This document shows, piece after piece, positions 7,478 to 15,776 of a stretch of DNA of 44,347 nucleotides. Location of the stretch: the NCBI GenBank assembly GCA_964604955.1, contig CAZSBE010000013.1, positions 1 through 44,347 on the forward strand, read 5' to 3'. Numbering within the stretch: position 1 is the first letter of the stretch; the number at the start of each line of letters is the position of its first letter. Under the pieces are notes generated by a model. That model worked only from the letters and a program-made list of their open reading frames with translations. It had not been told where the DNA came from and did no database searches. The DNA is from JALGWA01 sp964604955 (GTDB lineage: Bacteria > Arandabacterota > Arandabacteria > Arandabacterales > JALGWA01). A program made the position numbers and the translations under genes.

Positions 7478-8902
7478 ATGGAGCGACTGACTTACATCAT
7501 AGTCCTGCTTGTCTACCTCCTCATCCTGGGCGCGGTCGGCGTGTTCTCGTCGCGCCGCCTCAAGAGCTCGGCTGACTACGCAATCGGCGGCCGCTCCATC
7601 GGGCCGTGGGTGACCGCGCTCTCCTTCGTCGCCGCGTATTTCTCTTCGGTGCTCATAATCGGCGGGGGCGCCTTCGGGTACAAGTACGGACTGGCGACGT
7701 TGTGGATCGGCGCGAGCAACGTGCTCGTCGGCTGCGCGCTGGCGTGGATAGTCCTCGGCAAGCGCATAAGGCGGATGACCGAGGAGACGGGCTCGATGAC
7801 CATATCCGAGTTCCTCGGGAAGAGGTACAACTCGCGCGCCGTCATGGTGTTCTCGGCGGCCATCATCTTTCTCTTCCTCGTCATCTACAATGTGAGCGTG
7901 GTCAAGGGCATGGCGAATGCCATCCAGGTGCTTGTCGAGGTGCCCTACTGGAGCGGCGTTCTCATCTCGGGGCTCATTATCATCTTCTACGTGACCGTAG
8001 GCGGTTATCTCGCCGTGGTCTGGACGTCGTTCATCCAGGCCTGGATCATGATCGGCGGGCTGGTGCTGCTCACGCTCGTGGCCATAAGCCGCGTAGGAGG
8101 CCTGGCGACGGCGGTGGAGCGCCTTAGAGCCCTGGACGCGGGCTTCGTCGAAACACCGGGGGTCTGGGGCTGGGCCGGCCTCATCTCGTTCTGCCTCATC
8201 GTCAGTTTCGGAACCTGGGGCATGCCGCAGCTCGTCATCAGGTTCTATTCGATAAAGAACGTCAAGATGCTCCGGGTCGGCACCATAGTAGTCACAGTCG
8301 GCGGGTCGGTCGCCCTCCTTCCCTATCTTAACGGCGCCATCGCGCGCATACTCCATCCGGCTGTCGCGAGTCCCGACCTCGCCATCCCCATGCTCACCAA
8401 GTCGGTGCTGCCGCCCATAGGGGCGGCCATATTCCTGGCGGGGGTGATCGCCGCGGGCATGTCCACCTTCGCCGGCGTTCTCATCATCTCCTCCACATCC
8501 CTGGTGCGGGACACGATGGAGCACACGTTCGGAAGACGCCTTACCCAGGCCCAGCAGATCGGGTACGCGCGGATCGCCAACATAGTCCTGGGCGGCGCCG
8601 CCATCCTCATAGGCCTTCGCCCGCCCAGTCTCATCCTGGTGCTGACGGCCTTTTCGTGGGCGGTAATCGCGTCGACCAACCTGTGGCCGCTGCTCCTGGG
8701 CATCTACTGGAAACGCACCAACCCGAAAGCCACGCTCGCCTCCATGGTCGCCGGCGCCGGAACCGCCCTGGTGTGGACGAGGCTGGGCAATCCCCTGGGC
8801 CTCCACGGCTTCATAGCTGGAACATCCGTGGCGCTGGTCATCATCGTCGTGGGGTCACTCCTGGCAAAACCCGGGAGCCCGGAGAAAGCCGGAGGAGCGT
8901 GA
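7478..8902 (+). CDS. Sodium:solute symporter (SSS family)
   Basis: 474 residues with about 13 hydrophobic helices, the usual SSS/LeuT-fold core size. The N-terminal GVFSSRRLKSSADYAIGGRSIGPWVTALSF is the SSS signature (a 'Y.IGGR' turn before TM2). SFGTWGMPQLVIRFYSIK matches the conserved loop after TM6. Function: Na+-driven import of a small solute across the inner membrane. The substrate cannot be read from sequence; proline/pantothenate-type relatives are the nearest pattern. It follows the microprotein by 19 nt and ends 7 nt from the convergent M28 gene. Confidence 0.92.
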   Translation: MERLTYIIVLLVYLLILGAVGVFSSRRLKSSADYAIGGRSIGPWVTALSFVAAYFSSVLIIGGGAFGYKYGLATLWIGASNVLVGCALAWIVLGKRIRRMTEETGSMTISEFLGKRYNSRAVMVFSAAIIFLFLVIYNVSVVKGMANAIQVLVEVPYWSGVLISGLIIIFYVTVGGYLAVVWTSFIQAWIMIGGLVLLTLVAISRVGGLATAVERLRALDAGFVETPGVWGWAGLISFCLIVSFGTWGMPQLVIRFYSIKNVKMLRVGTIVVTVGGSVALLPYLNGAIARILHPAVASPDLAIPMLTKSVLPPIGAAIFLAGVIAAGMSTFAGVLIISSTSLVRDTMEHTFGRRLTQAQQIGYARIANIVLGGAAILIGLRPPSLILVLTAFSWAVIASTNLWPLLLGIYWKRTNPKATLASMVAGAGTALVWTRLGNPLGLHGFIAGTSVALVIIVVGSLLAKPGSPEKAGGA

Positions 8903-8909
8903 GGCCCCA

Positions 8910-10460
8910 TTACCAGAGGACGTCCCTGTTTCCAAGCTCCATGGTGATCTCATAGACCAGCCGGGAAATCTGCTCCGCCTTCTCAAAATCGATTTTGTCG
9001 GGCGTATCCGTGGGCAGGTTGACGTCGCCGTGATGCCCGGAGTAGAAACTGACGCCGGGAATGCCCGCCGCATGGAACATGAGGTTGTCGCTGTTTCCCG
9101 TCGGGCTTTCGTACTTGAGCGGCCAGGCGACGGTCCGCGCGTTCACGTCCCGGATGAGCGCGGTCAGCTCGGGTGTTATCCGCCCCGAGTCTATGGCGTA
9201 GTGGCTGCGGTCGGCCTCACAAGCGGGATCCGTCCTTCCGATCATGTCCAGGTTCACGTCGGCGACGACATTCGCCAGCGGAACAGGGCAATCCGAGACG
9301 AAGTGGCGTGAGCCTATGCACGCCGCCTCTTCTCCCGACAGGAGAACGAATACGACCGAGCGCCGCGGCGGGCGGGCGGCCACGGCCCTTGCGACCTCGA
9401 TTAGCCCTCCCGCGCCGCTGGCGTTATCGTCGGCCCCGTAGTTGATCTCACCCTCTTCACGCGGCGCTGTGCTGTCCAGGTGGGCGGTCACCGCCACGTA
9501 TTCCTCCCTGAGCCTGGAATCGGTGCCCTCTACCGCTCCCACCACGTTCCATGTCGGTATCCGCTCTTCGGTGAAGGTCCCGCTGAAGCGCACGGTCGCA
9601 CCTTCGAGATCATAGCTCCCGCTCGCATCCTCACCGGGCTCTCCCATCCCCGGCGGGACGCGCCCCTGGCCGGCGAATATGGCGTCGGCCACTTCCGGCT
9701 TCATCGGGCAGAGCATGGTGATATGTATGGCGTCAGGCCGGCTGTTGTCGTATTCGAACTGCGGGTTCAGCGCTTTCGACCTTAACGTATCCCAGCCTTC
9801 CAGGATCATCTCGTCGGGCATCAGCAGTATGCCAGCCGCCCCCTCGCACAGCATGGTGGTCATCTTCTTGAAAACCGTAGTGGGCGCCGCATAGCGCTCG
9901 TGAAGGTCTGCCGGGAGCACAGGCTCGCCCTGGCGCACCGGCGCTCCCAGCCTCATGAGCACGATCTTGCCGGCGACGTCGACGCCCTCGAGATCGTCCC
10001 AGCCTCGCGCGGGTTCGCTGATTCCATAGCCCACGTACACGAGACCCAGCTCGCGCCCCTCCCAGGGGAATATCTCGCCCTGAAACCAGGTGAAGTCCTC
10101 CCCCTCCGAGAAGGTCTCGCTGCCATCCGGCGTCGTCACCGTAAGCAGAATCTCGCTCGAGGCATTCCGCCTCAATACCGGAACCTCCTGGAGGTACGAG
10201 GCCTCGCCCCCGCAGGCGACGACCGGAGCGAGCCCGGCGGCTTTGAACTGGCTCTCACCGTACCTTGCGGCGGTCTCATAGCCCGCCGAACCCACATACC
10301 GGCCTTCCAGTGCAGCGGACGCCAGGAAATAGACATGGCCGCGTATGGCATCTGCCGTAATCCGGCCGGCCGGAGAAATCTCCTCGGCCGCCGCCTGCGC
10401 AAGGCAGCCGGCAAGCACCGAGGCGGTGAGCAAACATGCGATGCGGATTGAAGTTCTCAT
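8910..10460 (-). CDS. M28-family metallopeptidase lipoprotein with PA-type insert
   Basis: 516 residues. The signal peptide ends in a lipobox LAGC (Cys19), so the mature protein is probably membrane-anchored. A protease-associated region (about 120-260) precedes the M28 catalytic domain. The zinc ligands and catalytic residues are visible in order: AHLDS (His), GADDNASG (Asp), LLSGEEAACIGS (Glu-Glu), NLDMIGR (Asp) and YSGHHGDVN (His). All metal ligands are present, so it should be an active co-catalytic di-zinc aminopeptidase or carboxypeptidase. The start has GGGAGG upstream. It is a single gene convergent with the symporter. Confidence 0.92.
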   Translation of the reverse strand: MRTSIRIACLLTASVLAGCLAQAAAEEISPAGRITADAIRGHVYFLASAALEGRYVGSAGYETAARYGESQFKAAGLAPVVACGGEASYLQEVPVLRRNASSEILLTVTTPDGSETFSEGEDFTWFQGEIFPWEGRELGLVYVGYGISEPARGWDDLEGVDVAGKIVLMRLGAPVRQGEPVLPADLHERYAAPTTVFKKMTTMLCEGAAGILLMPDEMILEGWDTLRSKALNPQFEYDNSRPDAIHITMLCPMKPEVADAIFAGQGRVPPGMGEPGEDASGSYDLEGATVRFSGTFTEERIPTWNVVGAVEGTDSRLREEYVAVTAHLDSTAPREEGEINYGADDNASGAGGLIEVARAVAARPPRRSVVFVLLSGEEAACIGSRHFVSDCPVPLANVVADVNLDMIGRTDPACEADRSHYAIDSGRITPELTALIRDVNARTVAWPLKYESPTGNSDNLMFHAAGIPGVSFYSGHHGDVNLPTDTPDKIDFEKAEQISRLVYEITMELGNRDVLW

Positions 10461-10536
10461 TGTTCGACCTCCCGTCTGATGAGACCACGATTACCAAACC
10501 CAGTATGTTTCAAGTTTCGTGAACAGGCGAATGAGT

Positions 10537-10565
10537 TTGCCCGGAACCGCCGTCTGGTGTAGCCT
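10537..10565 (+). promoter_or_regulatory. Possible promoter of the crotonase operon
   Basis: TTGCCC (10537-10542), a 17-nt spacer and TAGCCT (10560-10565), ahead of a GGAGGTG ribosome site. Weak match; spacing and position favour it. Confidence 0.35.
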
Positions 10566-10593
10566 TCGGGCAGAGCCTTACCGGAGGTGTCAC

Positions 10594-11346
10594 ATGAGTC
10601 ATGTCGAACTCAGACGCGCCGAGGAAATTGCCGTCCTGACGCTCGGCCGGGGCAAGGTCAACGCGTTCAATGCGCCGTTCGTCGAGGAATTCCAGGACCG
10701 GCTTGACGATCTGGCCGATGACGACTCGGCAGGAGCCGTGGTGCTCACCGGCCGCGGCAAGTTCTTCTCCTTCGGCCTGGACGTTCCGGAGCTTTATCCC
10801 CTCCCGGCGAGGGACTTCGCAGGCTTCCTGCGCGCGTTTACGCGTCTCTACGCGACCCTGTTCATGTATCCGAAACCAGTCATCGCCGCGCTCAACGGAC
10901 ACGCGATAGCCGGCGGCTGCATGATAGCCATCGCCTGCGACCGCCGGCTCGTGGCGGAGGGAAAGACCAAGATCGCTCTCAATGAAATAACCTTCGGCTC
11001 GACGGTATTCGCCGGGAGCGTGGAGATGCTGCGGGCCTGCGTGGGCCAGCGCAATGCGGAGGAGGTGCTCATGACCGGGGCTATGTTTGATCCCGACCGG
11101 GCGCTGGCAATCGGGCTGGTGGACGCTGTTCATCCCGCGAGGGACCTCATGCGGCTCGCCATGGACCGGGCCCGCGAGGCGGCAGCCGGGGACAGGGCGG
11201 CCTTCCTCAACATCCGCAAGCTGCTCCGGGGCCCTATCGCCGCGACAATGCGCGACCGGGAGGACGAATCGATCAGGGAGTTTGTCGATATCTGGTACTC
11301 CGACGCCACGAGGGAACACCTTAAGGGAATCACTATCAGGGAGTAG
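10594..11346 (+). CDS. Enoyl-CoA hydratase/isomerase (crotonase) family protein
   Basis: 250 residues, standard crotonase length. The oxyanion-hole segments GKFFSFGLDV (about 55-64) and ALNGHAIAGGC (about 99-109) are present. Glu131 (in LNEITFG) and Glu157 (in AEEVLMTG) align with the two catalytic glutamates of rat enoyl-CoA hydratase, so hydratase or delta-3,2-isomerase activity in fatty-acyl-CoA breakdown is plausible. The exact reaction cannot be told. ATG 10594 is used because of GGAGGTG 5 nt upstream; an in-frame start at 10519 has no such site. The Nudix gene starts 4 nt downstream. Confidence 0.88.
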   Translation: MSHVELRRAEEIAVLTLGRGKVNAFNAPFVEEFQDRLDDLADDDSAGAVVLTGRGKFFSFGLDVPELYPLPARDFAGFLRAFTRLYATLFMYPKPVIAALNGHAIAGGCMIAIACDRRLVAEGKTKIALNEITFGSTVFAGSVEMLRACVGQRNAEEVLMTGAMFDPDRALAIGLVDAVHPARDLMRLAMDRAREAAAGDRAAFLNIRKLLRGPIAATMRDREDESIREFVDIWYSDATREHLKGITIRE

Positions 11347-11350
11347 TTCG

Positions 11351-11809
11351 ATGAGGGCGCCGTTTCAGGTTCTCATAGTCCCTTTCCGCCGCGGGCCGGC
11401 GGGGATGGAATTCGCCGTTCTCAAGCGCGCCGACCTCGGCTGGTGGCAGTTCGTGTCCGGCGGCGGGGAAGACGATGAATCGGCTCTCGACGCGGCCGAA
11501 CGCGAGACCCGGGAAGAACTCGGCATTTCCGCCTGCGGCCGCCTGGTCGCTCTCGACTCGACGGCATCCGTGCCGGCAGCCGAATTCGCCGCATCCGAAG
11601 GGTGGGGAGATGACATCTACGTCATCTTAGAATACTCCTTCGCGATTGAAGTCGGCGAAGAAGATGTCTCCATATCTTCCGAGCACACCGAGATCCGGTG
11701 GGTCGGTTATGATGAGGCCAGGGGCCTGCTGAGGTGGGACGGCAACCGCACCGCCCTGTGGGAACTCGCACAGAGACTGGCGAGAGGAGATCTTGATGAG
11801 CCTGCGTAG
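11351..11809 (+). CDS. Nudix hydrolase (NudB-like)
   Basis: 152 residues. The Nudix box is intact, running from GGGEDDESALDAAE to RETREELGI and fitting Gx5Ex7REUxEExGU with Thr in the hydrophobic position. The preceding WWQFVSGG resembles dihydroneopterin-triphosphate pyrophosphatases and dATP pyrophosphatases (NudB group). The enzyme would hydrolyse a nucleoside-diphosphate-linked compound; the substrate is not determined. It is translationally packed between the crotonase gene (4 nt gap) and the lipoprotein gene (14 nt overlap). Confidence 0.88.
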   Translation: MRAPFQVLIVPFRRGPAGMEFAVLKRADLGWWQFVSGGGEDDESALDAAERETREELGISACGRLVALDSTASVPAAEFAASEGWGDDIYVILEYSFAIEVGEEDVSISSEHTEIRWVGYDEARGLLRWDGNRTALWELAQRLARGDLDEPA

Positions 11810-12491
11810 CCTGGGGTTCGCGGGCCTGTTGGCGGTGGCGCTTGTCGCTGCCTGCGGATCTCGCGAGCCGGCCGATACCCGGCGTGCCGGTGGGCCCGGG
11901 GCGCCGTCGGTCGTGTCCGGTTTCGCCGTGCATGGCCATGAGGTGAAATCCTTCCGGCCGTGCGGAACCGAGGAGCCCCTGTGGGCGGTGGACCGGTCCA
12001 GGGTACTGTGGGAGGTCTACGAGGAGCTGGCGTTTCACAATCAGCCCTATGAGGAGATCTTCTGCATAGTCGAAGGAACCCTGGAGCCGGCCCCCGAAGA
12101 TGGGTTCGGGGCGGGCTATGCAGGGGCGATTGAGGTGACGAAAGTCTTCTATATGGCCCAGGAGGGCTTCAGGTGCAACCTCGATCTCACCCGGTTCTTT
12201 TACCGTGCCTATGGGAATGAACCGTTCTGGTCGGTTTGGATTTCTGCAGGCGGCATCACTCTCGCGATGCCGGGCCGGGAAGACGGGACCTGGGTGGAAG
12301 TGGAGACGCAGCAGCAGGGTACGGGACCTCTCTACCTCGCCTCCGGGCCCTCGGGCTCGATTGCAATCAGCATAGTAGAAGAGCCCTGCCGCGACACCAT
12401 GTCGGGCGCTTACTTCAGCTTGTCCGCCGCCGTCGTCCTGGGAGACATCGAGCTCAGAGGCTGCGCGCTCAAGGGGACCGCGACCCGGTAG
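11796..12491 (+). CDS. COG3650-like lipoprotein of unknown function
   Basis: 231 residues. The N-terminus MSLRSLGFAGLLAVALVAACGS is a lipoprotein signal with lipobox VAAC (Cys about 20). The body contains GNEPFWSVWIS and, near the end, SGAYFSLSAAVVLGDIELRGCA, the two motifs that mark COG3650 and NlpE/META-like periplasmic domains. Function is unknown in the family; envelope stress or metal sensing has been suggested for relatives. A GAGGAGA site precedes ATG 11796. It overlaps the Nudix gene by 14 nt. Confidence 0.65.
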   Translation: MSLRSLGFAGLLAVALVAACGSREPADTRRAGGPGAPSVVSGFAVHGHEVKSFRPCGTEEPLWAVDRSRVLWEVYEELAFHNQPYEEIFCIVEGTLEPAPEDGFGAGYAGAIEVTKVFYMAQEGFRCNLDLTRFFYRAYGNEPFWSVWISAGGITLAMPGREDGTWVEVETQQQGTGPLYLASGPSGSIAISIVEEPCRDTMSGAYFSLSAAVVLGDIELRGCALKGTATR

Positions 12492-12515
12492 CGCGGCCGC
12501 GCATTGAGAAAGTTG

Positions 12516-12545
12516 TTGTGGCGCGCATCCACCCGGGTGTATCAT
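12516..12545 (+). promoter_or_regulatory. Possible promoter of the STAS-like gene
   Basis: TTGTGG (12516-12521), an 18-nt spacer and TATCAT (12540-12545), 24 nt before the start codon. Confidence 0.4.
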
Positions 12546-12569
12546 TGAGCCGGAGCTGGGGGTGAGAAA

Positions 12570-12929
12570 ATGCCCGAGGAAGTCAGCATTCTTGCAGATC
12601 TCGGTATTATCCAGATCGATTCCTACGGAGAGGTCACGGAGGGCGACCTCCTTGCCACGATGGAAGAGGTCCTGGAGATTCAGAGGGAGCGCGGGCTTAC
12701 CAGGGTGTTTGTCGACGCCAGCAAGGAGACATCACTTCCGAGCACGCTTCCCCTCCACCAGTTCGGATCGCTGCTCTCCTCCGATGCGATGATGCTCAGG
12801 TTCGCCGTGCTGGTAAGTCCTGAAGTTCGAGACGACCTCCGCTTCCTCGAGACCGTGACGCAAAACCACGGGATGCAGGTGAGGATGTTTGACTGCCGCG
12901 AAGAGGCCCTGAACTGGCTTCAGGACTAG
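12570..12929 (+). CDS. SpoIIAA/STAS-like small protein
   Basis: 119 residues with an alternating beta/alpha pattern. VFVDASKE in mid-protein and LRFAVLVSPEVRDDLRFLETV followed by VRMFDCREEALNWL are typical of the SpoIIAA-like (STAS-fold) family of unknown ligand binders. No anti-sigma factor or kinase partner lies nearby, so an anti-sigma-antagonist role cannot be claimed. A GGGGGTGAG ribosome site precedes ATG 12570. It may be expressed separately from the lipoprotein gene 78 nt upstream. Confidence 0.65.
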   Translation: MPEEVSILADLGIIQIDSYGEVTEGDLLATMEEVLEIQRERGLTRVFVDASKETSLPSTLPLHQFGSLLSSDAMMLRFAVLVSPEVRDDLRFLETVTQNHGMQVRMFDCREEALNWLQD

Positions 12930-12934
12930 GACAT

Positions 12935-12949
12935 CGCCCGGCCGGGGCG
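12935..12949. terminator. Short GC hairpin between convergent genes
   Basis: CGCCC / GGGCG with a 5-nt loop, inside the 45-nt gap between two convergent genes. The stem is short and there is no U-tract. Confidence 0.25.
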
Positions 12950-12974
12950 CGCCGGGACATGGCGCCGCCCGTGA

Positions 12975-14459
12975 TCACCCAGCGCAATCATCGGCGCGGG
13001 ACCCGTCTATCTCTCTTTTCACCCATGCGCCGAGGAAGATTCCGGCGGCGGCGAGCGTGAGCGCCGCGACCATCGCTACCGGCCATGCTTCCCTCGCAAC
13101 CTGAATGAGCCAGACGTCATACTGAGCAGGGCTTGTCGAGAGTACCGCCTTCCAGTGGGTGGTTATGGGCGAGAAGAGATGAATGCCGGCCTCCGCCCAA
13201 TCGAGCCGCCCGGTCTTTATCCAGTAGTCGTAGGCGCTCGTGTAGTTTATCAGAACGCCCCCGAGCTGGACGATGAAACCGGCGGCGGCGAGCACGCCAA
13301 CGACCGCCCATAGCTTTCCCCTGCCCGCGAGCCCCACGTAAACGGCACCGGGCAGTATCAGAAGGGGCATGACCGGCAGGTAGAACCTCGGCCCCCAGCA
13401 CCAGCCGCCGTGCCACGCCCACCATCTCGAGTAGAGTACGAACATGTACGCGACGATAGCCACGATGAGGGCGAGCCTCGCCCTGTGCTTCCTGGCGAAG
13501 TGGGCCGCGCCGACGAAGAAGAGTATGACCGGCGGCGCGAAAAGGAATATGCTGCGGTAAGGGCTGAAGAGGTTATAGACGACTCCCCTGCCAAGCGGAA
13601 CCGAGAAGCCCTTGTCGAAGGCCGTGTGGTATCCCGATATGAAGATGCTTTCGAAGCGCACCCAGTTCAGAATGCCCACGGCGACGAGGCCGGCAAGCGA
13701 GGCGGCTGCGTACCTGAGCGCGAGTTCGAGCCCCGGCCGCTTCTTCTCCCGTGAAAAGACGACGTACACAGCGAATACCGCCACGAGCGGAGCGAAACTC
13801 ATCCTCGTGAGTATGCCGGCTGAGGAGAACAGGCCCGCCAGCATCGCCCTCTTCGGCGTAAGCGGCCTCCCCGGACTCGCCAGGAAGTAGAATGTCCCCA
13901 GCATGCTCACGGCAAAGAGTGGATCTCCGAAGAGGTCGCGCGAGTATACCCAGAGGGGAGTGGCGAACCCGAGGACAAGGGCGCCGACCAGGCTCCTGCC
14001 TGCGCATACCCCGAATCCCCGCAGCAACATGAAGAAGAGAAGACAGGCGGCCGCGGCGACAAATGCGTTCGTGAGAGACGTGAAGAAAACCCACGCGCCG
14101 TCCATCTCGCTTATGCGGACGATGGTCTGCGCTTCAGACTTCACGAGCCGGCCCTCATGCGGTATGTAGACATGCTCGCTGTAGGCCTTGAATGCGGGCT
14201 CTCCCGGGCGCAGCCATTCCGCGAGTCCGCCAAGATAATACATGGGCAGGTTCGCGAGGCTCTGCCCCAACCCGAGTTTGCTATAGTGGCGCCCGCCGCG
14301 CCCTTCAACCGTCATCATGGACCTGGGCACGGAGAGCTTGTGATAGCTTCCTATTGCCTTTGTGGTTGCATAGTTAAGAAAGCTATCGACGGTGTAGATG
14401 TGCCCGGCTGTTGTCGCCAGGAACAACACGAGGAAAAAGAGAAAGATGCTGCGGCGCAT
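12975..14459 (-). CDS. Polytopic GT-C-like (GT39-type) membrane protein
   Basis: 494 residues with about 11 to 12 predicted membrane helices. Soluble-loop motifs are HYSKLGLGQSLANLPMYYLG (about 58-77) near the N-terminus and GGWCWGPRFYLPVMPLLILP in the second half. This pattern is common in lipid-carrier-dependent glycosyltransferases of the GT-C fold, which transfer sugars on the periplasmic side. The usual early Asp-containing loop is not obvious, so catalytic status is uncertain. The gene begins 1 nt after the bactofilin stop and is the last gene of the long leftward run. Coupling to the bactofilin/M23 pair suggests envelope or cell-shape work. Confidence 0.6.
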   Translation of the reverse strand: MRRSIFLFFLVLFLATTAGHIYTVDSFLNYATTKAIGSYHKLSVPRSMMTVEGRGGRHYSKLGLGQSLANLPMYYLGGLAEWLRPGEPAFKAYSEHVYIPHEGRLVKSEAQTIVRISEMDGAWVFFTSLTNAFVAAAACLLFFMLLRGFGVCAGRSLVGALVLGFATPLWVYSRDLFGDPLFAVSMLGTFYFLASPGRPLTPKRAMLAGLFSSAGILTRMSFAPLVAVFAVYVVFSREKKRPGLELALRYAAASLAGLVAVGILNWVRFESIFISGYHTAFDKGFSVPLGRGVVYNLFSPYRSIFLFAPPVILFFVGAAHFARKHRARLALIVAIVAYMFVLYSRWWAWHGGWCWGPRFYLPVMPLLILPGAVYVGLAGRGKLWAVVGVLAAAGFIVQLGGVLINYTSAYDYWIKTGRLDWAEAGIHLFSPITTHWKAVLSTSPAQYDVWLIQVAREAWPVAMVAALTLAAAGIFLGAWVKREIDGSRADDCAG

Positions 14460-14460
14460 C

Positions 14461-14877
14461 CTACGGCTGCTTTACCTTTTCTTCTTCCGGCTGCTTGACT
14501 ATCTTGGGCTTCGGCGAATAGCTGTCGGACTCTTTTCTCATCTTGGATGAGCCCTCGAAGAAAACACCGTCTTGGATTACAAGGCTGACGCTCTCGACAT
14601 CCCCGATGAGCTTGGAACCTGCCTCGAGCTCGACTTTTCTCTTCGCGAAAACGTTCCCCTCGACGGTACCGCTCACGACGGCATGCGACGCGTGAATCTC
14701 GCCCTTGACCGTCCCGCCCTTGCCGACGATCACCGTATCCGACGCTTCGATCTTCCCGTCCAATACGCCGTCGATTCTCAAGGTCCCCTTCGCCTCAACG
14801 TCTCCGGTGAACTTGCAGTTCTCGCCGAGGATTGAGCTGACGGTCCCCTGCGGGTCTCCAGTTTCCTTACCAAACAT
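14461..14877 (-). CDS. bacA: Bactofilin (polymer-forming cytoskeletal protein)
   Basis: 138 residues. The core (about 15-115) is a right-handed beta-helix made of short repeats: FTGDVEAKGTLRIDGVLDGKIEA, TVIVGKGGTVKGEIHA, HAVVSGTVEGNVFA, KVELEAGSKLIGDVE. The N-terminus (MFGKETGD) and the Lys/Pro-rich tail are flexible, as in known bactofilins. These proteins form nucleotide-free filaments that scaffold peptidoglycan enzymes and, in Myxococcus, the ParABS machinery. The start has GGAGGG upstream. The gene follows the M23 gene by 16 nt, matching the recurrent M23-bactofilin pairing (for example BacA-LmdC, CcmA with Csd peptidases). Confidence 0.92.
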   Translation of the reverse strand: MFGKETGDPQGTVSSILGENCKFTGDVEAKGTLRIDGVLDGKIEASDTVIVGKGGTVKGEIHASHAVVSGTVEGNVFAKRKVELEAGSKLIGDVESVSLVIQDGVFFEGSSKMRKESDSYSPKPKIVKQPEEEKVKQP

Positions 14878-14893
14878 CTCGATCCCTCCGTCC

Positions 14894-15760
14894 TTAGTTC
14901 CCCTCTGACTTGTTGTTCCCCAAGTTTACATACACTGCGGGGTCTTCCGCAATCTCATTTTTCAATACTTCGAAATGGAGGTGGGGCGCTGTGCTCCGCC
15001 CGGTATTGCCGACCCGGGCAATCACGGCGCCTTTTGCGACCCGCTGTCCTTCCTTTACCAGGATTTCATCATTGTGCCCGTACACGGTCGTGATGGAATC
15101 GTTGTGCTGTACGCGCACCACGTTGCCGTAGATATCGTCCCATCCCGCAAACACGACCTCACCGGCCAGAACGGAGCGCACTGGTGTTCCCGTCGCGGCC
15201 ACTATGTCGATGCCGGGGTGGATCAGCTCTCCGTCGGTGCCGTCCATGAACCACCGGGATACCCAGCCCGATGCAGGCGCAATCATGTCCGGCAGCAGAT
15301 GCGAGTGGAACAGGTAGGCATCTCGCATGATTTCATAAGAATACCGACGGGGCCACATGGGCACGTATACATAGGCGCCTTCGTCGCCTCCACCGCCCTC
15401 GGAAATCGCTTCGCCATCCGGTTCCGCGGGCGCCACCCCCGCCCATGACTCTATCTGCCTCCGCACCCTCTCGACCTCGGCGATCTCGGCCTTGATCTCA
15501 TCGATCTTCTCGGTCTGGCTTGTGAGCACCGCATTCTCCCTCTCGAGTCGTCCGACATCCATCGCGAGAATCGTGAGCCGCAGGTAGGTATAGCCGGAGA
15601 AGGCCAGTCCCGCGAACAGGACTCCCAGGACTATGGTGAGCGCGATTGCCAGCTTCCCGGGCACATTGAAACTCACCGTCGTACCCGTTCCCCTCGGCGC
15701 GACTATAACGGAGAACCCTTTGCTCAGCTCCGAAAGAACGATTCTCAGCTTGCTTACCAA
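14894..15760 (-). CDS. M23 (LytM-type) membrane-anchored peptidoglycan endopeptidase
   Basis: 288 residues: a short cytoplasmic N-terminus, one membrane helix (about 36-60), a periplasmic coiled coil (about 66-104) and an M23 domain (about 155-280). The active site is complete: His181 and Asp185 in HPGID, His229 in YGHN, and His260/His262 in HLHF. It should therefore cleave peptide cross-links, unlike degenerate EnvC/NlpD-type activators. Its cytoplasmic N-terminus could bind the bactofilin encoded next, as proposed for LmdC-type proteins. The start is TTG, with CGGAGG 7 nt upstream. Confidence 0.92.
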   Translation of the reverse strand: MVSKLRIVLSELSKGFSVIVAPRGTGTTVSFNVPGKLAIALTIVLGVLFAGLAFSGYTYLRLTILAMDVGRLERENAVLTSQTEKIDEIKAEIAEVERVRRQIESWAGVAPAEPDGEAISEGGGGDEGAYVYVPMWPRRYSYEIMRDAYLFHSHLLPDMIAPASGWVSRWFMDGTDGELIHPGIDIVAATGTPVRSVLAGEVVFAGWDDIYGNVVRVQHNDSITTVYGHNDEILVKEGQRVAKGAVIARVGNTGRSTAPHLHFEVLKNEIAEDPAVYVNLGNNKSEGN

Positions 15761-15776
15761 TTGACAGCCTCCGGTG

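Noticed and set aside
7427..8806. 459-codon minus-strand frame opposite the symporter
   Set aside because: Its product is extremely rich in Asp, Gly, Arg and His with no hydrophobic core, as expected for an antisense shadow of a membrane protein.
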